64,000 nt of DNA from Gambelia wislizenii. Taxonomy: Eukaryota; Chordata; Lepidosauria; Squamata; Crotaphytidae. Location of the stretch: the NCBI GenBank assembly GCA_030847615.1, contig JAUMIR010000003.1, forward strand, positions 70,814,001-70,878,000, read 5' to 3'. The number at the start of each line of letters is the position of its first letter. The first letter of the stretch is position 1. Positions 1 through 10,960 of the stretch are shown here, piece after piece. The translations under genes were made by a program, and so were the position numbers. The notes under the pieces are model-generated. The model saw nothing but the letters and a program-made list of their open reading frames with translations, had not been told where the DNA came from and searched no databases.

Positions 1-248
1 TTGTAATTATATTTTCCCAGTTTGGATGAAACAAGAACCTGTGTTAAATTAGAGACATCAAAGTGATTGCATGCACAGGCCAAAAGCTAATTTGTAATTC
101 ACCTTACTGAGCTAAAATATGATTGTCTGAACCTGGCCAGGGTGCTTAGTCAATATTTGTCCTGAGGTGATCCTAGTAGACATGAGAGAATTCTCCATTC
201 AGCTTTGCAGCTCTTCAGTGTGCCTCTGTATTTTCCTTTTTGATGCAG

Positions 249-368
249 CAGTTGGATCCTCCACAGAAGGAGCAGCTCCTAGCAGCCTTGACTGAAATGG
301 ACTTGCATATGAGGAAGCTAGCTGATATTCCTTGGCTATGGCAACTCATGGAACCCAGTGATGAAGAG
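249..368 (+). CDS. DGKD: DGKD exon (linker upstream of SAM)
   Basis: A 120-nt exon in phase 0 after a pyrimidine tract ending gatgcag, with donor gtaattt. It encodes 40 residues beginning [18 protein letters not shown] and ending EPSDEE, an acidic, partly helical linker before the SAM domain. Confidence 0.8.
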
Positions 369-1918
369 GTAATTTGTTAGAGCTGCTGGGGCTTTGGATC
401 TCATCCTGTTACTGGGCTCACCTTGGAATTTGGCTTGGTACACTTCTCTTTCAAACGTTCCTGGACCTTTGAATGACCTTAATGTAGCCAGATTGAATTA
501 ACATGATTCAGTTAATGAGGTGGCAGTTTTTCATTTCTCTGCAAGAGTCCTTATGCAGAAATATTTCATATGAAAAATAATTATTGTGGAGGTTGAGGTA
601 TGTGCACAAATGCTTATATTGTTATTCCCATATTTTTTTCCCTGTAGAACCAAATGCTGGAATATTCTAAACGCAGCCGGAGTGGCAAATTTCGCCTGGT
701 GACAAAGTTTAAAAAGGATAAAAACAACAAAAATAAGGAGACACGTAGCAGCTTGGGATTGCCAGGTACCACCTATCTGTGTATTTCCTCTTTGCCCTTC
801 TTCATATACATATCCGTATGTGCATATGCACATCTACACACAAAAACACTTCTCTTCTTCATTTCTGAATAGCCCTACTTTGTTCTCTCACTCTCGTCTG
901 TGTTTACCCCTTTCATTTATGTTAACAAGTATCTTACATTTCCATAGCAATAATTCTCCCATAGCAGACTGTATGGGTGGGTTTGTGAAGTTGAAGGCTT
1001 TCATGGCCAGCATCCATAGGTTTTCCATGGGTGTTTTCCAAGCTGTGAGGCCATGTTCTGGAAGGGTTTATTCCTGATGTTTCGTCTGCATCTGTGGCTG
1101 GCATCTTCAGAGAATGGTTGGGTAGGGGTGTGTGGGGATTATATACTGTGAGTCCCTGTTGGAGAGAATATGTAAATTTGTGTATTTGAATGGCTAGTTC
1201 CTGGGGGGAGATACGCAAGGAGGATATGTCCTCCTTGCATATCTTCCCCCAGGAACTAGCTGTTCAAATACACAGATTTACATATCCTTTCCAACAGGGA
1301 CTCACAGTATATAAACCCCACACACCCCTACCCAACCATTCTCTGAAGATACCAGCCACAGATGCAGCCGAAATGTCAGGAATAAACTCTTCCAGAACAC
1401 AGTCTCACAGCCCAGAAAACACCCACGGAAAACCTATTGTTGGGTCCTCTGTTGGAGATAAGCAATACCACTGCATTGTGTGGCTATTCTGAAATGAAGA
1501 AGCTGAAACCAATCTCCAGCTGACTTCCACTGGTGTTTTAAAGTAGGCCACAGGAGTTTAAGGATTTATAAAATTTTACAGTTCTAGCCCAAGTCTGCAG
1601 AACTCCAGATTTCCCACTGCTAATAATCCATGATTTGATTAATGATTTTCTTTCATTGATTCATTCCCAGGCTTTAATCAAGTCTCATGTCTAATTGTCT
1701 GGGGATTCTGCATCATTACTAGTGCATCCTGAACTATAATCTTTATTGGTTAGTATGATATTGAAAATTGGAATCACAATTTCAAATAGTATCAGGATGC
1801 TTTCTTTCCACTTGGGTTAATTGATTTATTGGCTTACGTTCTTTCTTACACACACATTCTTTGTTCTGTGGGGCCAGTGGTATCATCCAGTTTCCTACTG
1901 ATTTGGTGGCACATATTT

Positions 1919-1963
<45 letters not shown>

Positions 1964-4900
1964 CACACACACTCTCTTTTTTTTTTTCCTTCCCATCTGG
2001 ATTGTAAGATTCTGTTATCCCCTCTTCTTATTTAGAGGCTGGTGGGGAGGCTAGATGGCTGGTGTATTCAGGTCCAGATTTCTTTCCCCTGAAAGAAACA
2101 CAAAAATATTGTCATTAGTTGGACGGATGCAAATAAGTGTGCTAATCCAGAAGCACACGGTAAGAATTGGATCTCACTACCCATGGTCTTGATACAAGGA
2201 AGTGAAGAGGGTGCATGTTCCTTGATTTTCTTCATTCAGTGACATGGGGTCATGGAACACGCAGGCTCTGCCAAGCGATGAATAAATATTTTGCCCATGT
2301 GTGGAGCCTCTTCTCTCCTTCCTTTGCAGTATACCCAAATGAAATGTTGAGATATCCGTTTGGCCATAACTTCCTGTTTTTGTTTAAACTTGGAAACTAT
2401 GATTGCCCATTTGGAACAAGCCAAGATTTTTAAATGTTTCTGAAGTTGGTTTAAGATCCTGGCTTGTTCTAAAGCTGGTAACCATAGTTTCTCAGTTCAA
2501 ACAAAACAGGAAACTGCTTACTTTGAGATTCAAAATTTCATACAGGGCAAAGGGAAAAGAGGAAGGGGCTATGTGCACAATTAAAAGTTTCATTTATTTC
2601 TCAGCTCATTAAACCAGGATAATTTCCACATGGAGCAGTGTGTTCCAGGATGACTGGGGCAGAGGCAAATGGATGATGGTGGTGATGATGATCCATCAGC
2701 TTGGATCTGTTAGGCACAGTAAGATTAGGAGTGTGTGGGATTTGTGCACTTCTGTTCTTTGCAATCTCTTGAAGTTAACACATTCATTTGAATATGGAAT
2801 CTCTCTGACTCAGGATCTGTCTAGGACCAGATGTCAAACAGACAGTTATCTTTGTGGGTTGAAGGTGGGGAGCCAGCTTTCACTGTGATAAGACCAGAAG
2901 GGGACAGCACCACAAGAATGGAGTAGGCAAGAATTGAATTCCATAAGTAGCAATTGATGATCAAAAAGTCCAGTTGAAAAAGTGGGGAGGTGGAGGTGAA
3001 GGTTAAAAAGCTTAGCTGTTTATGTGACTCTCCACATAGCCAGATGTGGCCAGATGGAAGACTCTGGTCTCAGAGCTTGCCTTTCCAGAACCATTAGAGC
3101 CAGAGAGGTCTTTGGAGTCATCTGACTGAGTGGTGCGTTAGGTACAACATGTGTTGCTGTTTAGGGAATACCATTGAGAAACCACTCAATCTGCAAGACT
3201 TCCAGCAGAAATGCAGCCCTAGTGGTAATGGAGGTAAGGTACTAGAGCCTGGCTTCTGGAAATCTCTGTTATTCCTATCCTCAGCATCTTATCCTGGGGG
3301 TGGGCAGAATCTACACCAGGTATAATATTAAATCGCCTGGGTGATTTGCAGTGGATTACCATAGGTTTCTAACTTTTATAGGTTGACTCTCCCTTATCCG
3401 GAATTCTGAAATCCAAAATATTGCAAAATGGAAAATAGTCTGCTTGGGTGACTAAGCTAGTGACACCTTTGCTTTCTGATGGTTCAATGTACACAAACTT
3501 TGTTTCGTGCACAAAATTATTAAAAATATTGTATATAAAGTTACCTTCAGGCTATGTGTATATGGTGTATATGAAACATAAATGAAATATGTGTTTAAAC
3601 TTGGGTCCCATCTCCAAGATATCTCATTACGTATATGCAAACATGCCAAAATTCAAAATACCTCTGGTCCCAACCATTTCAGATAAGGGAGACTTAACCT
3701 GTAGTGGCTTTTAGAAAGTAACCACAACAAGCCTTTCCCCTCCCTAAATCAGGCAAAAAAGCTTAGGTAAAAACAGTGATAAATTCGTATGTGAGCTCCA
3801 GTTGTGTTACTAAAGACAAAACTTCCAGGCTGAGCAAATTTGTCAAAGGCACTTTGCTCTGTAAATTTATGTTCTCTTGTCTGAGCCACTAACTTGCACT
3901 AGGCTACAGTTGGCAAACACCAAGATTCTACTGAAATACAGAATTGATTCCACAAGCCTGGTGGTGCAGTGGTTAAATGCCAGTCCTGCAAGCCACCACA
4001 TTGCAAGTTTGATTCCAGCGGGCTCCAAGGTTCACTCAGCCTTCCATCCTTTCGTAGGTCGGTAAATTGAGTACCCAGCTTGTGGGGGCGATTAGCTAAC
4101 ACACATTGGAAACTGTTTAATGCAGTGTAGATGGGTAAATTGCTATTGCTTAAAACAATTTGTAAGCCGCTCTGATAGCCTTGTGGCTGAAGAGCAGGGT
4201 ATAAATAAATAAATAAATAATAAAAATAAAATAAAAAGTCTAAAGTACATTCATCTCTGCTTTACACTGTGGTCAGGTCCTTCTCTCACCATGCATAAAT
4301 GTTCCAGCACATGGGTTTGTATAATTCAACAAGCCCCAAAACACATACTTTTAAAAGTGTCAATCTGTGGCATCACTAAGGCTGATGTCACTGATCTCCC
4401 TGACATTGTCACCTCGTACAGCTCAGCCTCTCTGTACCCTGCTGCTAGTGCTGCCACTGGTGTCATTTCCCACTGGTTAACCAGATTTATCTTGTGACAA
4501 ATAGAAATTCATTTTCTCTGGAGAATTTCTTCAGCATTTCATAGTCATCTGTTTTGTCTTTAAACATATTTTCTCTCAATGTATTTGCTTTTTATACAAT
4601 CTGGCATCTAGTGATGCAGGTTATTTGCAGTATAATAATTATTTTCAGATAAAACCAGCTTCCACTACATCTAGCCTCCATTTAAGACCATGTCTTCCCT
4701 TATTACCTTGCTTTTCCCCCCTTGTTATAGATTTGTTGAACTGTTTCTCATTCTTTCTACTACAGATGCTATTACTGTTTTCCTTTCTTCTTTTGTGCAA
4801 CTTTGGTGTTTGATGGTGCTCACCTTTATCTTGCTGCTTTTTCTCTGGGCTGTGGGTACTCAACACACTCCTGCTTTTCCATCTCTGACAGTTCACCTCT

Positions 4901-7281
4901 GGGGAACGGAGGAGGTTGCAGCCTGGCTTGAGCATCTCAGTCTTTGTGAGTATAAGGATATCTTCATCCGGCATGACGTCCGGGGCTCTGAGCTCCTGCA
5001 TCTCGAACGGAGAGACCTCAAGGTATTTTCATGAGCACCTCATCAAGAATAGCCATTTGCATTTGCATGGCCATTTCTGCTGACTATGCTTGGAGCTGGT
5101 CTGCATACTCTCCGTTCTAGGTGGCTTTAGACAGAGTGACAGAGATAGTTAACACTTGTGTTTAGCAGAGTTAGGCCAGAGAAGAAAAATTTGGTTCAGA
5201 ACTCAAACCCAGCAAAATTCAAAAACCAAGTCATGTAGATCACGACCAGAAATCACTACAGAATTTCATATTTAAATGTTGTTACAGTTGGCCCTCCATA
5301 TCTACAGATTCTGCATCCACGGATTCAACCAACCACCATTTGAAAATATTAAAAAAAAATTAATTCCAAAAAGCAAACCTTGATTTTTATCATTTTATAT
5401 GAAAAATATCATTTTACTATGGCACTGTATATAATGGGACTTGAGCATCCACAGATTTTGGTATCCACGGGAGGTCTAGCAACCAACTCTCAGTGGAAAC
5501 CAAGAGTCCGTTGTACTTGAAAGATGTAATTGTCCCAGGTTTTGAGGGGGTTTTGTATCCATTTCATGAAGGACACATTTCTGTTAAAGATGTTGAGTGA
5601 GAAGGCATATTTCAAATAATACAGATAACTGAGGAAATAGATGAGGCAGCAGCCAGTGGCTGTGTCGGCATCAGTGTAAGCTTCAGGCAAGTTTAATACC
5701 GTATATTCTGGCGTATGAGACTGTTTTTTAACACTTGAAAATCTCCTCAAAAGTGGGGGGTCGTTTTATAAGCCCAGCAGATCTTTTCCCCTGCTGTGAG
5801 AATGACTGCCTTGTCTTTGAAGTGTTAAATTGCCCTCCATTTAGCTCAGGAGAGAAGAAAATCAGTCCTTAAAATGATGTTTCTTTTCAGCACAAGTTAG
5901 CCTAAAATTAGAATTTCTGGATTCAAACTTATCATTTTGCATCAAGTTTTGTCTGTGGTGAAATTCTCTTATCTGAATAAAAGCTTCTGGCAGAGTTAAA
6001 TCATTCTTTAATTGCAAGGTATTTATTATGGGATTGTATTTTGGTAAACTTACCAGGAAGATTCCCATTTGCATAGCTTTGGGGGATTTCCTCTCCAGGA
6101 GTTTGCAAGTGGCTCTAAAATCATTAATGTGCTCATTCAAAAATTTGGGATTTGATAGCTTCATATTAACCAGTTTCATATTAACCAACTTAATTATTAA
6201 TGCAACCTTACTTTCCAAAGATAGAACACAGAGATTTTTCAAAGTATCCCATGCTTTTTTAGGTGTTCTCAGTCCTTTAATTTCACAGACTATTCCATCA
6301 TCTACAGCCACTGAGCTGGCTGGCTGGTGGGGGGCAGGCTTTCCAGCCGAGTGGCTGGCTGGACGGGGGCGGGGGGCAAACTCTATATTTTAACTTAAAA
6401 TTTGGGGGGGGCATCTTATATGCCCAGTTGTCTTATACGCCGAAATATACGGCATTTGCTGCAAGCAGTAGGATCCAGGCAACAGTCCAACATGTTTATA
6501 TGAACATTGCTCCATGTTCTCACTGGTCTATGTGACTTTGTGAGCAATGAATCCCCTTCCAAGCTTTGTTAATCCTTTTCGTTATGTAATAAACTAGTGG
6601 CAACCACAGATTTTTTTGAAAATCCACAGACAGACATTTTGGGAATCGAAACCAGATTGAACTAAACATGCTCTGCTAAGCTTTCTCTAACATTTGGGAG
6701 ATGCTGTCTCTACTGTTGAAGTTTAAAACAATTCCTTCCTGATATGAAAACAGAACTGTGTTATAGAGATATGTGTAGTTATAAACTTTAGATTAAAAAG
6801 TGAGTTTACAAATGTTGGCACTGCATGTTCCTTAGGTCATTATAATTTTTTGTGACCCATGATTTATCACTTTCTCTCATGTGTTCTTGAAGTACCAGTT
6901 GTTTTGCTAAGATCTACGCAAATCTTTTTGGCTTCTAACAGAATTTGCATCTCCAAAGTTCTCTGTAGTTTGCATTGGTACCTTATTGCTGCTTCAAGCT
7001 TTCCTACAATGCTTTGTTACTATGCCAGGCTCTGTGTTCTTATCAGTTGGTTTTTTAAATACTAAATCGATCAATACATTGTTTTTCTCAAGTGTAATTT
7101 TTTGGGGAATTCAGATTAATATTTTCTAGTTAACTAGCGTGTGTATGTGTGTTCTAAGAGAATTTCCTCTCTCTCTTTCCCCCTACCCCAGGACCTAGGT
7201 GTGACCAAAGTGGGCCACATGAAGAGAATATTACATGGGATCAAGGAACTGAGCAGGAATATTCCTGTCAGCGAGGCTTAA
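249..7281 (+). CDS. DGKD: Type II diacylglycerol kinase (delta-like), last four coding exons
   Basis: Four exons (249–368, 648–765, 4892–5022, 7192–7281) with AG/GT borders join in frame and end at TAA 7279–7281, giving about 152 C-terminal residues. They hold a basic linker ([12 protein letters not shown]) and a full SAM domain from [16 protein letters not shown] to [17 protein letters not shown]. Diacylglycerol kinases phosphorylate diacylglycerol to phosphatidic acid at membranes; in the delta and eta enzymes the C-terminal SAM domain polymerises the protein and controls its localisation. The catalytic, C1 and PH parts lie left of the window. The ending IPVSEA and the SAM sequence look closer to DGKD than to DGKH as I recall them, but the paralogue call is from memory. 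Not tested: whether other splice forms skip the SAM exons. Confidence 0.85.
648..765 (+). CDS. DGKD: DGKD exon (basic linker)
   Basis: A 118-nt exon after acceptor ccctgtag, with donor gtacca. It encodes [15 protein letters not shown] then [15 protein letters not shown], a strongly basic stretch conserved in delta/eta kinases. It ends in phase 1 and splices in frame to the SAM exon. Confidence 0.82.
984..1437. mobile_element. Penelope-like element tails, head-to-head palindrome
   Basis: Two 3'-tail copies of the Penelope-like family seen at 16.4–17.6 kb lie in opposite orientation and meet at about 1225 (gcaaggaggatatgtcctcc). The left copy is antisense and reaches the full terminus; the right is sense and stops about 30 bp earlier. 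No coding part remains. Lies in a DGKD intron. Confidence 0.75.
1441..3378. other. DGKD intron, no gene seen
   Basis: No exon-like or clear transposon sequence was recognised. The only simple feature is a (CT)n tract at about 1919–1953 followed by a short (CA)n run. ORFs here are short and featureless. Confidence 0.5.
1919..1972. repeat. (CT)n/(CA)n microsatellite
   Basis: About 17 uninterrupted CT units run into tctgtctctcacacacac. Simple repeat only. Confidence 0.95.
3379..3701. mobile_element. Tigger-like non-autonomous DNA transposon
   Basis: The ends are inverted (ggttgactctcccttatcc at left; the right end reads aggttaagtctcccttatc on the other strand) and flanked by TA, as in Tc1/mariner-Tigger elements. 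There is no transposase ORF. The interior recalls a mammalian Tigger-derived repeat. Confidence 0.65.
3951..4238 (+). mobile_element. tRNA-derived SINE (family A)
   Basis: The tRNA-like head carries A- and B-box-like parts (ggtggtgcagtggttaaatg; gcaagtttgattcca). A unique body and an (ATAA)n tail follow. The same family is at 12926–13211 (+) and 29521–29808 (–). RNA polymerase III-derived and moved by LINE machinery. Confidence 0.85.
4355..4490. repeat. Unclassified dispersed repeat
   Basis: The segment with ctgatgtcactgatctccct, gcctctctgtaccctg and ctagtgctgccactgg recurs in diverged form at about 44285–44370 and partly at 41715–41750. No ends or coding sequence were recognised. Confidence 0.5.
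4892..5022 (+). CDS. DGKD: DGKD exon (SAM domain, main part)
   Basis: A 131-nt exon after acceptor ctctgacag, with donor gtatttt. With the split codon it encodes [18 protein letters not shown] through [18 protein letters not shown], helices 1–4 of a SAM domain. The opposite-strand ORF here is a shadow of this exon. Confidence 0.92.
5285..5513. mobile_element. Tigger-like MITE
   Basis: Left end TA then cagttggccctccatatc; right half carries the complementary agattttggtatccacggga. Non-coding, about 230 bp, in a DGKD intron. The right boundary is approximate. Confidence 0.6.
5697..6453. mobile_element. TIR DNA element carrying a copia gag piece
   Basis: Terminal inverted repeats taccgtatattctggcgtat (left) and, on the other strand at right, tgccgtatatttcggcgtat. 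The outer parts are non-coding; the middle is a Ty1/copia gag fragment. There is no transposase, so the element is non-autonomous. Confidence 0.65.
5862..6311 (-). pseudogene. Ty1/copia Gag (UBN2-type) fragment
   Basis: An open 149-codon frame shows the copia Gag signature: [29 protein letters not shown], then [15 protein letters not shown]. The zinc knuckle at its end (CAEKKHHFK) lacks the second cysteine of CxxCGKxGHxxxxC. A short tandem duplication gives [11 protein letters not shown]. Family Gag packages retrotransposon RNA; here it is a detached piece inside a TIR element, with no adjacent pol or LTR. A domesticated role is possible but nothing supports it. Confidence 0.7.
7192..7281 (+). 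CDS. DGKD: DGKD terminal coding exon (SAM helix 5)
   Basis: The acceptor is ccccctaccccag. The exon encodes [14 protein letters not shown], then [15 protein letters not shown] and TAA. It completes the SAM domain started in 4892–5022. At 29 codons it is too short for an ORF scan. Confidence 0.92.
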   Translation, partial: DLGVTKVGHMKRILHGIKELSRNIPVSEA

Positions 7282-10200
7282 CGTCTGTTTTCAGAGCTTG
7301 CATTTACCATTCCCCCTGATGTCTGCACTTTGGCACAACACACAGTAGACTTGATCAGAATTGTCTCTATGGATCTGTCACACACTGTCAGTGTTAAGAG
7401 CTCATATCCAGCTTTTCATGGTGCTACCATTCTGATGTGGGATACAGTGCTATCCAATCAAGTGGCACATTGTGATCAAAGCCAGTGTTAACTTTGTCCT
7501 AACCAACTGCCAATGCCTTTAACTCAGGCCTGGGCACACTTGCTAGATGCCAAACACCTTTCTACTAGCTGTAGGAATCCATCCTGTGAACAACAGAAGC
7601 CAATATTCTAACTTTCATTATGACTGGAAGATCTTGACAGATGTTATGAAAGCTCCTGTATACATGATAAAAATTAACTAATGACAAGAAGAAAATGGGG
7701 TTATAAACTAACTAGTTGGGACAGCCAGAAGAAGTAAATTAACTATACATAATATCAGACCATTATTACAGAGACTTTGTAATAAATTCCAAGTTAATTC
7801 AAATTAGAAAGATCCTTTTTCAAGCAATGCCCTTTCTCTGGAGCCAGAGAAGCAAATTTAACATTGATATAAATGTGCAGATTCTGTTTTTCTTCCTTGG
7901 GACACAAATTATCCTTAAGACTAAAACAGTTTCATTATCTTGTATTACTGCTTTGTAACCCTTGTAGATATCAAAGGAATGGGATTTCACATTGATCTGG
8001 CTTAAAACATCAAGTGCCTAGAAATACTGAAATACTCAGAAATGAATCTGAGGTGGCAAGAATATGTTGGTTTCTTATGACACTGCTCCTCAATGAATAG
8101 TCTCTGACTTTGATAAACTAAATACAGCAGCAACACAATGAACTATTTTGACACTTTTGGAGACCATAAGGGAACTTCCTGTGCATATTTTTTGTGCAGG
8201 ATGTGATATTTCTTTCCTTTTCATGGCTGTTTCCTGAGCTTTACAAACCCAGAAGAACATTGCTTCAGACATACATAATATTTTCTCTGTTTTAGGAGAA
8301 GTCCTGACCCATCTTTACTAATGTAATTTCACTGAATTCTACAGAAGTTCTTCTAAAGGATTACTTCAGAAATGTATCTAGTCTTGCTTCTTCCCGCCAC
8401 TTATTTTGCAGGAGAAGATGACATGGTCTTATTTATGAAAAACTAGAGTCAAACTTGTAATAGAATTCACAGAGATACTTTGCCTTACTGGTATAGATTA
8501 CTTGTGCATGCTTGGAGGAATGTGAATTGCAAGGCACAGGTATTCACCAGAAAACTCACTCTCCTAAATGCTTTTATTTGCTGCCACATTAATGAAAGTC
8601 TGTGCCACATTTTGCAATATGCCACCATCAAGTACAAGCAAAAAGATAATTTCTGCGAATTGGTATTGGTGAAAATCATACTGTAACCTCTTCTATTTCT
8701 TAGTGAACACCTCAGGGAACTGAATCACCACGTTTGACAAAGACACAGCAAAAATTGAAATTTTTCTATCCCTTTGACTATGGAAGAACTGCAGCACTTG
8801 TTTTTCTGCTTCTAGAAATTTTATATGGTATCAAGGATGCTTTCATTCTTAGCTTCTGAGCTGGATAGGTCTTGCTCTAAGAAGAGCAGCTTTGTTATAG
8901 TCTCTTGAATCAGCTTAATAGGATGCCTTTTCTGTTTTGCATTCAGATGATACTACCTTTTAGTAAAAAAATATTTACAAGGAGCTTTGATTGATAACAG
9001 TTCTCTCAAGGAATTTTTTTTTCACTTATTCTGCACCCAACATACCCCAATATATTGCTTTGTAAGAATCACTTGACACTTTGGGTCTGAGAGTCAAGAA
9101 ATGTGCTATCTTTTCTTTTGGCCTAGAAAATGAGATGTGTGTCTCATGTGCTTTTGAATTAGCACTCATGATTAGAGAGGGAGAGGGAGCAAATTTTAAG
9201 GCTGAGGTCCATTTATAATGCATTTATTGCCACCAGAAGAAAGATGGTTTCCCTGTGCAAAAACAAGGAGCCTGCATCACAGATGTTATAAGAAATGCCA
9301 GTACACTACAGGCATGTACTTCTGCTGTCTATCTAGGAACTGTTTATTAGAATATATATTTTTATGGCTAAATAAAAGTTGAGTAAAAGATAGGAGAAAA
9401 GGTTTAAGAATACCATTGCAAGCTAGACGTTTCATTATTGTGACTATTGAATTTCAACTATATCATTTTAATTTTATAAAAGAGAACACCTAAAGGTTAA
9501 GTTGATCCTACTGTATATTCATTAGCCCATTTTACACTGTTTAATTAATTTGAGTTGGAAGCAAGATGCATTCCATTCTTGAGGAAAATGTCATTTTTGA
9601 TGTTTTGTACCTATTTTTCTTGGCGCTTCACTGGAATTTTTCCAGCTAGTATTTTGTACTGGGTCCATTAAATTTCAGTGTAGGTATGTTGAATAGTATT
9701 AAAAGAATTTATGAAAGAAATTGCCAGTCTTGACCACCTTTAAGAAGGAATTATATCTTAATAAACGTGGGATAAGAGCCAACATTATGCTAACAAATTT
9801 CTGCTCCCATGCCAGAACTTTCCCTGTCTTCTCCATTTCCTGCAGATTCCTGTGACCTTCTGCAAACAATGTTGGTAGCTATGGGGGCGGGGGGAATTTC
9901 CCCTTCCTCTTTTACTGACAGAAGTCCTCCAAGTAGAAGGTGATAGGTGGATATAACCCACAGTTTAGCATGTTCTTCTACCTGAGGTTGCTTTTGAGGG
10001 TTCAAAATAGCCATCTTTAAATCATTGCAGCTGTTAGATGCATACACAAATGAGCAGTACAATTCTATGTGTGTTTATTCCAGAAATAAGTCCCACACCA
10101 TTGGATGATCTGCCTTCAAGTACTTATGCATAGGATTTCAGCCAATTATTTAATGTTTAATTCTAGTGGATATATTCACAATTTCAGCCTCTGGACACTT

Positions 10201-10750
10201 GAAAAGTACCAATTCCACTAGAATTTGCATTTCTGATAGGAACTGTAAGGAGGCACTTGGTGCCAGTATCTGCTGAAAAGCTCTGACCACCTAGATAATT
10301 TTAAAATTATTTTTTAGTATTATTTAAAAGTGAATATAGTATGAGTGGTAAATTAAAGACTGTTTACACAAAATTCTATGTATCTTAACAGATGCTTGTG
10401 ATGTAAAGAAAAGGAAAACTGTTTTTATAAGTCATTTGATGTCTTGTTCACTGCGGACTGTTCTTCAGGGGTGTTGTAAACATTATGGTGATCTGTCAAA
10501 AGCGTGGGGAAGCATTTCAGTCCTGTACAGTCTTTGGAAGAAGGTTTTGTGCCTTAAGAGTAGAACATGCTATTTATTATTTTAATTTATACCGTGATTG
10601 CCATGGAAACGCCTCTTGTATGTACATATTTTGCAGCTATTTGTTGTAAATATATTGTTCTTGTATATATAAAAAAATTGTTTCTGAGTTTCCTGTAAAT
10701 AATTTATCTATTGCTGTATTCCTCCAGAAGGAGTAATATTTAATATCCCC
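7282..10750 (+). other. DGKD: Probable long DGKD 3' untranslated region
   Basis: This is the longest stretch near the left end without a recognisable transposon, and it follows the stop codon directly, which fits a long 3'UTR. Several AATAAA-like hexamers occur (for example in gctaaataaaag near 9367 and taataaacg near 9768). The true cleavage site cannot be read from sequence alone. No other gene was recognised. Confidence 0.4.
10621..10701 (+). promoter_or_regulatory. Cluster of four Pumilio-type motifs
   Basis: TGTACATA (10621), TGTAAATA (10645), TGTATATA (10662) and TGTAAATA (10694) all match UGUANAUA within 81 nt on the sense strand of the probable 3'UTR. PUM proteins bind such motifs to repress or destabilise mRNA. 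The surrounding DNA is AT-rich, so chance cannot be excluded. Confidence 0.4.
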
Positions 10751-10960
10751 TTTTAAAAACTGAGACCTGTGGCAAACCCATTATTCAAGGAAATTGACCT
10801 TGAAGCAAAGAGGCATTCGTTGTGTTTGGTAGTACAGCTATAACTTCCACCTGGCTCTGCTGAATAATGTGTTAGTAGTGTTAGTAAATAACCTTTTGCA
10901 AAAGATGAATGAACTGGATAGCTTTAGTCCCATTTAGGCCAAATACTCAATTTCCCCAAA

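Noticed and set aside
4645..5001. A 118-codon minus-strand frame
   Set aside because: It is the antisense shadow of the DGKD SAM exon.
5862..6311. A domesticated Gag gene
   Set aside because: The frame is open but has no splice sites or promoter signs, and its zinc knuckle is damaged. It is kept only as a retroelement fragment.
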